A stretch of 64,000 bases of DNA from assembly GCF_947179165.1 (NCBI RefSeq), contig NC_077247.1:11545501-11609500 (forward strand), given 5' to 3'. This document shows positions 35,633 through 45,930 of the stretch, piece after piece. How positions within the stretch are numbered: position 1 is the first letter of the stretch; every line of letters begins with the position of its first letter. The notes below the pieces were generated by a model. That model was not told where the DNA came from, made no database searches, and worked only from the letters and a program-made list of their open reading frames with translations. The stretch comes from Solanum dulcamara. Taxonomy: Eukaryota; Streptophyta; Magnoliopsida; Solanales; Solanaceae. The position numbers were made by a program, and so were the translations under genes.

Positions 35633-37076
35633 ATGCCTCCGAGAAAAGCGACGACTGCCAAGAAGGGTAAATCAGTGGCACCAGGCGAGGTTTGTTAGGT
35701 CCATAGAATTACCAGGGCCCGACCTCAACCTGAGATGGAGACTATGCCCCCGACAGCTAGTTCTGCGACACCGCCAAAAATTAGGGCAGCCCCAGCTGAA
35801 GATCAGAGGGCGGATTCACCAGTATTTGGAGCCCCAGCACCCGAGCCTCTAGCTCCACAGTCAGGAGCGGAAGGCAGGGCTATGCAGGATGCGGTGCAGC
35901 TATTGACCAGGTTGGTGGCCGAACAGGAACACAGACGCGGTTTAAGCGGAGATCCGGTACACAGGTCTGATAGTTCGAGGGCTCGTGAGTTTCTGACTTG
36001 TAACCCTCCAAAGTTCTTTGGGACAAAGCCCGAAGAAGACCCCCAGGAGTTTGTTAGGGAGATGCAGCGCACTTTACGTCTGATTAAAGCTTCTGCAACC
36101 GAGTCAGTTGAGCTGGCTTCGTATAGATTGCACGAGGTAGCTGCTAACTGGTTTGAGTCCTGGGAGTTGTCTAGGGGTAGACTAGCTTCTCCAGCGGTAT
36201 GGGACGAGTTTACAGAGGTATTTATCAGTCATTTCCTTCCTCCTGAGATGCGTAGAGCCAGAGCGGACAGATTTTTACAGTTAAGGCAGCGAGGCCGCAG
36301 TCTTTGCGAGTATAGTTTGGAGTTCGACTCGTTGGCTCGACATGCACCTGCTCTGGTAGTTGATATGACGGACAGGATGCATAAATATGTAATGGGCCTA
36401 GATCGTTACCTGGTGGATAGTTGTTTAGTGATGGCTTCTCAGCCAGTGATGGACATCGCCCGTATTCAGGCATATGCTCAGGGCATGGAGGACAGACATA
36501 GAGGACGCTAGCCCGACCGAGATTTTGGCAGAAGTCAGCCCAAGAGGGCCAGGTCAGCTGGATATTTTGGAGAGTTCCGAAGCAGGCCATTCCAGCAGCA
36601 GGGTAGCAGACAGCCCACCCAGCCAGCACGGAGTATGCCTTTACTATCCTCCGGCCGAAGATCAGGTGGTACAGGATATTCGGGAGCTGGTTTGAGCTCT
36701 AGGGCTTCCGGTTCGCAGTTAGACAGAGGTTCTGGTCAGATGCGGCCACCCAGGCCCCCGTGTTCTTATTGTGGTAGGTACCATCTGGGAGAGTGTTATC
36801 GTGCTACAAAAGCTTGTTTTGTTTGTGGTCGTCAAGGCCATATGATGAAGGATTGCCCGAATAAGGGTGATTCAGGTGGAGCAGCTCGGACTACAGGATC
36901 ATTTGCTGGGTCATCATCTTCTTCGATAGCTATGCGCCCCACAGGGCAGGGTGTGTCTACACCAGCAGGCCGTGGTAGAGGCTGGGGTGGAATTTCTTGT
37001 TCTAGCGGTCCTTCGAACCGCACCTATGCCTTGGCCACCCGACAGGATCAAGAGGCGTCTCCAGATGTGATCACAG
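35633..37076 (+). pseudogene. TE-C gag part
   Basis: Frame opens with ATG at 35633 (MPPRKATTAKKGK), a basic N-terminus usual for plant chromovirus Gag. A TAG stop lies 22 codons in (35696) and another at 36509; each is one C-to-T change from CAG. The core has PKFFGTKPEEDPQEFV and the SLCEYSLEFDSLARHAP stretch near 36300. A first, partial Cys cluster (CSYCGRYHLGEC) is followed by an intact CCHC zinc knuckle at 36815-36856 (CFVCGRQGHMMKDC), which binds the RNA genome during packaging. No frameshift is seen. Confidence 0.9.
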
Positions 37077-38890
37077 GTACATTATTGATCTTTTCCCAGA
37101 TTGTATATGCATTAATAGATCCAGGCTCTATATTATCATATATTACCCCAATGATTGCTGATAAGATTGGTGTAAATCCCAAACCGATAGAACCATTTGA
37201 AGTAGTTACTCCTGTAGGAGATTTTATTATAGCAAGGCGAGTATATAAAAGTTGCTCAGTAATTATATGTGATCGTTGCACCACAGCAGACCTAATAGAA
37301 TTGGAGATGACTGAATTTGATGTGATTATGGGAATGGATTGGCTATCTTCTTGTTATGCTAATGTTGACTATCAACGGAAGGTAGTTTATTTTTAATTTC
37401 CAGGAGAACCAGTGATAGAATGGGCAGGTAATACAGCATCTTCGAGAGGGAAGTTTATTTCCTACCTTAAGGCGAGGAAGATGATCAGAAAAGGCTGTAT
37501 TTATCACCTGGTTCGCGTACAGAATTTGCAGGCTGAAGCGCCAACTATTCAGTTAGTTCCAGTTGTTAATGAATTTACAGATGTATTCCCAGATGATCTT
37601 CCAAGCCTTCCTCCCGAATGAGAGATAGACTTTACCATAGATGTGCTGCCAGATATCCATCCGATATCTATTCCCCCATACAGAATGGCACCTGCAGAAT
37701 TAAAAGAACTGAAGGAGCAATTGAAAGACTTGCTAGAAAAAGGCTTCATCAGACCCAGTACTTCACCTTGGGGAGCTCCGGTATTATTTGTGAAGAAGAA
37801 AGATGGGTCACTACGGATGTGTATTGATTACAGGCAGCTGAATAAGGTAACTATAAAGAATAAATACCCCCTCCCCAGGATTGATAATTTGTTTGATCAG
37901 TTGCAGGGTGCCAAGTGGTTTTCAAAAATAGACTTGCGATCGGGTTATCATCAGGTACGGGTAAGAGAATTTGATATTCTAAAGACAGCATTCCGAACTC
38001 GATATGGCCATTACGAGTTCAGAGTGATGTATTTTGGGTTGACGAATGCTCCAGCGGTATTTATGGACCTGATGAATCGGGTATTCAGACCATTCCTGGA
38101 TATGTTCGTGATTGTGTTTATTGATGATATTCTAATTTATTCCCGATCAAAAGAAGAGCATGCAGATCATCTGAGAGCAGTACTTACAGTACTCCGACAC
38201 CAGAAATTATATGCTAAATTTTCTAAATGTGAATTTTGGTTGACTTCTGTAGCATTTTTGGGACATATTGTCGGCGCTGAAGGTATTCGGGTAGATACAC
38301 AGAAGATCGAGGCTGTAAAGAACTGTCCTAGGCCGACGACACCTACTAAGGTACATAGTTTCCTAGGATTAGCAGGTTATTACAGGAGATTTGTAGAGAA
38401 ATTTGCTTCTATGTCAGCACCACTGACAAGATTAACTCAGAAGGGAGCCAAATTCCAGTGGACTGAGGCCTGTGAACGAAGCTTTCAGTTATTGAAAGAG
38501 AAGTTGACTACAACTCCTGTTCTAACTCTTCCAGAAGGACCAGATGGGTATGTTATTTATTGTGATGCTTCAGGTGTGGGAATAGGTTGTGTATTGATGC
38601 AATATGGGAAAGTTATAGCTTACGCTTCCCGACAGCTTAAAAAGCATGAAAGAAATTATCCTACTCATGATCTAGAACTAGCAGCAGTGATTCATGCTCT
38701 GAGGATATGGAGACACTATCTATATGGAGTTCATGTTGATATCTATACAAATCACAAGAGTCTTCAGTATATTTTTAAACAGAAAGACTTGAATTTGCGG
38801 TAGAGGAGATGGCTGGAGTTCTTAAAAGACTATGATGTTGATATTCTATATCATCCAGGAAAGGCCAACGTCGTAGCAGATGCACTCAGC
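37077..38890 (+). pseudogene. TE-C protease, reverse transcriptase, RNase H
   Basis: Continues the gag frame. Aspartic protease: DPGS with Asp at 37118, then MGMDWLSS near 37330. Reverse transcriptase: [30 protein letters not shown] with the first Asp at 37931, FGLTNAP, and FIDDIL with the Asp pair at 38123 and 38126, so the polymerase catalytic triad is intact. RNase H: YCDASG (Asp 38564), HDLELAAV (Glu 38675), but TNH instead of the usual TDH at 38750, a G-to-A change that removes a catalytic Asp. Stops: TAA 37394, TGA 37619 and TAG 38801, each one C-to-T change from CAA, CGA or CAG. Confidence 0.92.
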
Positions 38891-40507
38891 CGTAAGTCCT
38901 TGGGTAGCTTGACAGATGTTCCAGCAGAAAAGAAGGAAATAGTTCGTAAAATTGGTCAATTGGACAGTCTTGGAGTTCGATTGGCTGAATCGAGAGATAA
39001 TAGGATTTCAGTTCGAGAGGTTGCTGAATCTTCCATTATAGAAGAAATAAAGCGACATCAATATGAAGACCCTATTTTGGCACAGTATCGAGATATAGGT
39101 ATGGACAAAGAGAAGACCCCTTTTGGTATTACATCTGATGGAGTATTATTATACAGGGACAGGTTGTGTGTACCTGATGTTGCTGGGATACGGCAACAGG
39201 TTATGGGTGAGGCACATCATGCCCGATATTCTATTCATCCGGGTACAACAAAAATGTACCATGACCTTAGATGTTTATTCTGGTGGGATGGTATGAAAAG
39301 AGATGTTGCTGAGTTCGTGGCCCAATGTCCAAACTGTCAGCAGGTCAAGATTGAACACCAGAAACCAGGTGGTTTATTACAGGAGATGGAAATTCCAACG
39401 TGGAAGTGGGAGATGATTAATATGGATTTTATTACAGGTTTACCTCGCACTCTACGGAAGTACGATTCGATATGGGTTGTTGTTGATAGGTTGACTAAGT
39501 CAGCCCATTTCCTTTCGGTTCGGATCACATATTCAGCTGAGGATTATGCCAGGTTATATATTAAGGAGATAGTAAAGCTCCACGGAGTTCCTGTGTCCAT
39601 TATCACTGACAGAGGTGCCTAGTTTACAGCAAATTTTTAGATATCTTTTTAGGCGGGATTGGGGACCTAGGTGAGCCTTAGTACAGCATTCCATCCTCAG
39701 ACCGATGGGTAAGCCGAGCGCACTATCCAGACGTTGGAAGATATACTGCGGGCCTATGTTATTGACTTCAAGGGTAGCTGGGATGACCATCTACCACTTG
39801 TTGAATTTGCTTATAATAATAATTATCACTCTAGTATTCAGATGGCACCGTATGAGGCACTGTATGGCAGAAAATGCAAGTCACCTATAGGCTGGTTCGA
39901 TGTGGGTGAAACTAAGTTAATTGGCCCAGATCTGGTTCAGCAGGCAGTTGAGAAGGTGAAGCTTATTCAAGAACAATTATTGGCAGCTCAAAGTCGACAA
40001 AAAGCAAATGCAGACAAACGGCGTTGACCTTTGGAGTTCCAAATGGATGATTGGGTATTCTTGAAAGTGTCACCTATGAAGGGCATCATGAGATTCGGCA
40101 GAAAAGAGAAGCTTAGTCTGAGATACATCGGACCTTACCAGATTGTCCGTAAGGTGGGCAAGGTTGCTTATGAGTTGGACCTACCAACTGATTTAGAAGC
40201 AGTACATCTGGTGTTTCACGTGTCTATGCTTCGTAAATTCATTGGCGATCCTTCCAGAGTGTTTCCTGTGTAGGACATTCAGGTGACTGAGGAGCTATCC
40301 TATGAGGAACAGCCGGTGGCTATTTTAGATCGTCAAGTAAGGAGGTTACGCACCAAAGATGTGGCATCTGTCAAAGTATTATGGCGCAACAACAACCGAG
40401 AAGAAATGACTTGGGAGGCTGAGGAAGAAATGAATAAAAAGTATCCTCAGTTGTTTTCTGCACCCACAGGTAACTTAAGTTCCTTATTACCTATATTGGT
40501 TAGATAA
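38891..40507 (+). pseudogene. TE-C integrase and chromodomain
   Basis: Continues the frame. Integrase zinc finger (HH near 39215, Cys at 39326 and 39335), catalytic core with Asp 39425, Asp 39608 and Glu 39716 all present, then YNNNYHSSIQMAPYEALYG and a GPY/F module (LSLRYIGPYQIVRKVGKVAY) near 40115. The C-terminal 40276-40480 (VLWRNNNREEMTWEAEEEM) is a Tekay-type chromodomain-like tail, thought to guide insertion into heterochromatin. Stops at 39620, 39638, 39650, 39668, 39710, 40025 and 40271. All fit single C-to-T changes (CAG, CAA, CGA), except 39638, which fits TGG to TAG. The natural end is TAA at 40505. Confidence 0.92.
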
Positions 40508-40574
40508 TAAATTATGTGAAACAACTGTATTTATAAACCTATAAGATCAATTTAACATTCGAGGACGAATCTTC

Positions 40575-40590
40575 AAAAAGGGGGAAAGAA
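40575..40590 (+). other. TE-C polypurine tract
   Basis: AAAAAGGGGGAAAGAA directly before the 3' LTR start TGTTATAACCC. It is preceded by ACATTCGAGGACGAATC, which contains the short inverted repeat ATTCGAGGACGAAT. Confidence 0.95.
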
Positions 40591-43406
40591 TGTTATAACC
40601 CGCACTTTGCACCTAAGGACATGTTGGGGATACTTGTAACAAGTCAAGGGTAAGACTATGCTTGGTCTTGTTATATACAAGTTTCTATTGATTAAGTTGG
40701 GAGGTGAAATTATTGGAAAAGTTAAAGGGTAAAATTGGAATTACTCATGTGGAAATACCATAAAAGGTTAGGGGTAAAATTGGAATTTCACATGTGGAAA
40801 TACCATAAAAGGTTAGGGGTAAAATTGGAATTTTACATATGGAAATACTATAAAAGGTTAAGGGCAAAGGTGGAATTTCAACTTAGAAATATTAGAAAAG
40901 GTGAGGGGCAAAATGGTAATTTCACATGGGAGCCTTTAAGTCATCTAACTCCTAGAGATTTCTAGACATTTTGAGAGAGTTGGAAGCAAGAAAAACTTAA
41001 GGAAAAACAAGAGTGCTCTACAACATGGTGTAATTGTTTTGGAAGTTTGGAGACTTGTTTAGTTGGTTTGGAGAGTTGGAGAAGTGAAGGAAAAGGTAAG
41101 AATTAATCTATTTTCTTTGTGTTATGAAGTTTTTGATGTTGTAGTAGGTGGAGGTGTGTGGAATTTATGGAAATATGAAAGTTTATATGGTAATATGGTG
41201 CCATGTATACATGTTCTTCTATGAGTAAGATGATTCAATTTTTGTGTAGTATTTTTTTGTAGTATCTTTGTGTAGTATTTGAATGGTAGTTATGTTAATT
41301 ATTTGATGTTGAAAATGAAAGTTGGATGAAATTAATTGAAGTTGGAAATATGAGTTAGGTGATGAGATGGAAAAAAATTAAGGTTGCATAGCTTGTTAGT
41401 TGTTGTTGTAATTCTTGGAATATAAGGAAACTTAAATGGTGTAAGTTGGTATTAAACTAGTTTGTAGGAATTATGTAATTTGAGTATGATATTATAAGAA
41501 TATGGAGGTAAATTATTAAAAGTATGGAGTGTTGTTGTTGGTTGTAAAGTTGAAAGAAGGAAATGAATTTGATTATGAAGTTTAAGGAAGAAAATGAATT
41601 ATAATATTTTTGTTGTATTTATGGAATTTTTGAGTGAAATATGGAATTGATAAAAATTGGATAGCTTACTTGGAATATTTTTCATTTATGTTGGAATGAG
41701 TTGAAATTAATTATGGATATGAGATATTCAAATTTATTTGGAAATGCAAAGTTTGGTTGAAAGTTGTTGCACTAATTGGAAAATTACACCAATTTATATT
41801 ATGGTGTGTTAAATTGATTATCGATGGAATTGGTGTTGTTGTTGTTGGCTTGGTTGTTAATATTGTGGTCGAGTGATAATCTCGGGGTGTCATATATATA
41901 GGGGAGATGCTGTCGAAATTTTTGTAGACAAGTATTGGAAAAATTGAATTCTTAAAGTCTTATGAATAGTAATTGGTAAATGTGACTAATTGTAGATTTT
42001 GGAGGAAACGGGAATTGAACTTGGACAACTGTAAAAGGCCAAAAAGGTATGTAAAGCTTTACATTTTTTTCTCTTGGCATGTCCTAGATGTAATAGGAGT
42101 GAATACGAACCTCGGGGATCACTCTACTCTCCGGAATCGACGCTCGAAATTTTCCCTTTTCTATTCAATAGAATTGAATTAGTTAATTATGAATAGTTTT
42201 GGAAAAATTGTCTAAACTTCTATATTTTGCACAAATGAATTCCGAATACCTTGAAACTCTTTGCTATGCTTCTTAATATTATATGAATAATTATTCCGTT
42301 AATTCCCATAATATATTTGGAAGTACGGAGATGATTCGGAAAATACTATTTTTACATAGACTATTGTGATATTGGAAGTACTTGTACTATTATTATTATT
42401 CAAGTTTTCTTTTATGATTTGTTATCGAAATTATGCCATCGAGTCTGTATAAATGTTTTGTAATTTAAATTGCATTTAGTTTCTCACTACTCTATTCGTG
42501 TATACGGTAACCACTCTTTCACTGAGCCTGGGCCAGGATATGTTTTCGTGCGTATTTCTCTGCATTGTTCGCCGTGTCCCGATGTGAGGGGGCAGGTATG
42601 ACATGTACATAGGGTGGTAAATGTTATGCCACAGAGTTATGCTGTGCCATGTACATATATGTTTGTGATATGATATGATATGATATGATATGATTTGATA
42701 TGGCCATCTGATATGATATGATTTGTTATAGAGATATTCCCTACTCTGGTGTTATGCTGTGCCATGGTGCCGATGATGGGAGGGAGACCACACTTTGTTC
42801 ACCGAGTTCATAATGGGGCCGGATATGGCATATGTCTGTGCATATATGGTTTGAGATTTTGATAAGCATTTTGAAATTCTAAACGTTGATTTCATGTTTT
42901 GCACATACTATTCAGATTATGATTTTATATATTACAGTGCATGCTTTACATATTCGGTACATTTTCCGTACTGACCCCCTTTCTTCGGGGGCTGCGTTAC
43001 ATGCCTGCAGGTACCGACGTTCGTTTTGCTGAGCCGCCTGTTTAGGACATCTACTGCGTTGTTGACAGTGCTCCCTTGTTCGGGGTTTGTATTTTAGTAT
43101 TTACTTTATCTCTGTATGTTTGGATATGTTGGTCAGGGGTACGATGGGGCCCTGTCCCGTCTTATGACTGTGCTATCATCTGTAGAGGTCTATAGACAGA
43201 ATTATATTGTATATATGGTTTGGGCTTGGTGTGTTTCGTGATGGCCTATAGGCCTTCGTGCGTTATATCTATTTTTGTGATCTATTTAGAGATTCCTTTT
43301 GATCATTATCTATGTTTATTCGATTAATATGCTAATTTGGGGATAAGGGTACGTTTGGGTGCCCAACTCGGGCATCAGTCATGGCCTACGAGGTTGGGTC
43401 GTGACA
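40591..43406 (+). mobile_element. TE-C 3' LTR
   Basis: 2816 bases, TGTTATAACCCG to GGGTCGTGACA. It lacks the 88 bases found at 32941-33028 of the 5' LTR (junction near 41012). Otherwise it is colinear with it, including the hairpin at 42975-42991, the (GATAT)n run at 42666-42694 and the 45-base repeat at 40730-40932. Confidence 0.95.
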
Positions 43407-44264
43407 TGGGTGAGCATCTGGGTCCCAGTCCCAGCCTCAACCCCTAAGTCACTACTAGATCGATTGACTCTTGGAGATTCTGGGTTTGGAAATGATATAG
43501 TACTTCGGCTCCTAACATCGCAGATTCTTGGTTCCTAGCCTTGGTAGTTGTAGCTATTCTGTGTACTCGGCGGGCTTATGGGGATTCGTCTAGGTTTTTA
43601 TTTAACTTGTGCACGAGTGTCCCGGCTGGGCTTATGGGGGCCCAGCTGGGTATAGTTAGCTATAGTTCTCATAAGTAGTACTCTTTCCCCTTTTTAATGC
43701 TTATATTGACTCCTATTTAGGCTATTCCTCTTTTTCATATTATTTTTTTACCTTTTCTGCTTAGTCGTCCTATGATGCCTACTGGGTACCTGTTGTCTTC
43801 ATACTCATACTACACTCTGCATCTACTTTCGTGATACAGGACTATGCACCAGCTACTGTTGTGGATAGATCAAGCCTGGTGCAGTCAACTTCGTAGACTA
43901 GGGTTAGCAAACAATATTTTTGGATCATTTCAGTCTCCTTCAGTATGGGTGGCTCGTCTTTTGACTTTTGATACTAGTCAGTTGTTATATATATATACTT
44001 TTGGTCCACTTTTGGGACTTATACTCATCTTTTATTTTATAGCAGCTCTGTACTTGTGACTTCCATGTTGTTGGAGGGATTTTTAGTTGCTTATATCATG
44101 TTTTGGTTTACTTTCGCTTATTCTTTTTGCCTATCTTTATAATTCATCATCTTGTTTAGTTTCTTCCTCAAACCCATTACTTGAAGTTCCGGGTTGACGG
44201 GTTGGCTTACCTACTGATGGGTTATAGTAGGTGTCATCATGACCTAAGGGATTGGGTCATGACA
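43407..44264 (+). mobile_element. TE-B 3' LTR, right part
   Basis: Begins with the duplicated TGGGT, continues the GAGCATCTGGGT array, and ends GGGTCATGACA at 44264. It then gives TCGCA, partner of the TCACA before 23180. Contains TACTGGGTACC near 43782 and ACTCATACTACACTCTGCAT near 43802, landmarks shared with 22425-22450 and 59323-59360. Confidence 0.9.
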
Positions 44265-45930
44265 TCGCAACCATCAGATTCCCTAAGCCTTCGCATTTGT
44301 GGGCCTCTGGTTGCTTTCATAAATGGAAATTTCTTGTCCCTCCGCTATTGGAGGCCACTTTTACCTCATTCACGATAGTCATTTGCATCTGGTCAATTAT
44401 TTAAAGATCATATGCGATCAACTATGCCAAGAAATATTCAAAGTGCAATTTCTCTATCATTTTAGCTCTAAATTTGGTGATTTAAAGTATGGGGTGGTTT
44501 CGAATGTTCGGGGGAACGTGTTGGAGTGCTCGAGGAGTGTTGGGGATCATTGTTTAAGGTAAATTTAGCTTCAAAAGGGCTGCTAGCCCTCTTTATTTTA
44601 GCTTTTGTGGTGAATTCTTGCATAATGCTTATTGGGTCTGTTTCTAGCCCCAAATTGTGTTCCTTTTTGGGACACTAGTTCAGAGAACTATTTAAGACCT
44701 TTTGATAGAGATAATTCCGTAATTTCTAATGTGGATCCCATATTCCCATTTTTATCTCGAAAAATGGTTCATCTATATTTTAAGTGAATTTAGTGTTTAA
44801 ACGATCGTACTAACATTGTAATCCTATTTTTGATAGCATGGGACCATTTAGAGGTCGTACGAAAGGGAAAAGTTCCAAAGACTTGATTTAGAGAGCGTGC
44901 GGTAGGTGTAAAGGTAGGCTATGACTTCCTGACCTTTTAATTGAGCTTTAATATGTAAATTTATATTATGTTTTGTGAATTTCGGGTGGTTACAAAGTTG
45001 ATCATGCTTACCTTCCTAGAATTCTTGTTTTAGGCCTATTTCTGGTAATTCGAGACCGTTGGCATTTTGTCTCCTTTATATTGAGTTATCTTTACCTTTT
45101 GGCGTGTTCGTTATGTATTTATTGTTTGATATTGAGCATGATTGTCCTTACTCTAGTCTTAAACTAGGCCTAGGCTTGCCAAGTTTAAAGATGATAGGCC
45201 ATAGACTCTCTCTGATGTTGCTTCGTGCGGCTTAACTTTCTTTAGATTGATATAGTAGACTTGAGTCTGGTAGTACATGCCTTAGCTAAGTAGTAACCCA
45301 CCGCTGGAGACATTTTATCTATAATTCCCTCATTTCGTTGGCTCATATGTACTTTGTTATTTTTTGGTGGCCACTCATTGATTCAAGTTGGATTTAGTTC
45401 GGTCTGGGATGATTTATTGATGGGCAATCAGTGGGGTTTTCCCCTTAACTCTCGTTTGGCCTCTGATCCTAAATCTAACTGAATCGTCTTTGTTCTTGGT
45501 TTAAGACCCTGATTCCCTCCACTAGGTTATAGTTAAAGTCCTTCCTCAGCTCTCACCCTTCGTTAGAGTTCTCGTCTTATCTTTTGCGTTGGTTAGAGTC
45601 CTTGGCATATCTTTCGCCTTAGTTATTGTCCTTGGCATATTTCTCCTTAGCTATAGTATTTAGCATATATTTCACCTTGGTTAGAGTCCTTGGTATACCC
45701 TCCACCTCGGTTAGATTCCTTGGGTCATATTCCATTGTGGTTGAAGTCCCTGGAACTCCACTGACTCATTTCCAATCCGTAAAAGATCGTGGTAATTTTG
45801 GAAGTACCTTCATATTCTCTTTGTAGTTCCTGACTCTTCTGTGCAACTATTAGGCTTATGGGGGTCTACCCGATATTTACCTAAATTTTGCACACGAGTG
45901 TACCCTCTTGGATTATGGGGGCTCAGTTGG
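44265..45930 (+). mobile_element. LTR Y, fragment 2
   Basis: Resumes Y after TE-B and tracks the LTR at 53252 from its internal position 53995 (CCATCAGATTCC, GCATTTGTGGGCCTCTG). Carries TTTAAGGTAAATTT at 44556, GGGAAAAGTTCC at 44871, AGGTAGGCTATGAC at 44914 and a tandem repeat at 45525. Interrupted by the minus-strand solo LTR at about 45931. Confidence 0.8.
45525..45760 (+). repeat. Minisatellite in LTR Y
   Basis: Six or seven degenerate units of roughly 33-36 bases built on GGTTAGAGTCCTTGGCATAT and a TTTCGCCTT or TTCACCTT stretch. Confidence 0.75.

Larger units (their letters stand above)
32519..43406 (+). mobile_element. TE-C, near-complete Tekay/Del-like chromovirus
   Basis: A 10.9 kb plus-strand element: 5' LTR 32519-35422, PBS 35427, gag-pol 35633-40507, purine tract 40575 and 3' LTR 40591-43406. 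The flanks are CGGGT (32514-32518) and TGGGT (43407-43411), a 5-base target-site duplication with one C-to-T change. The paralogue at 58930-58945 shows the uninterrupted site (ACTCGGGTGAGCATCTGGGT). The two LTRs differ at roughly 60 positions over 2.8 kb by hand count (about 2%), plus an 88-base deletion in the 3' copy. It is the youngest-looking element here. It is inactive because of stop codons. Confidence 0.95.
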
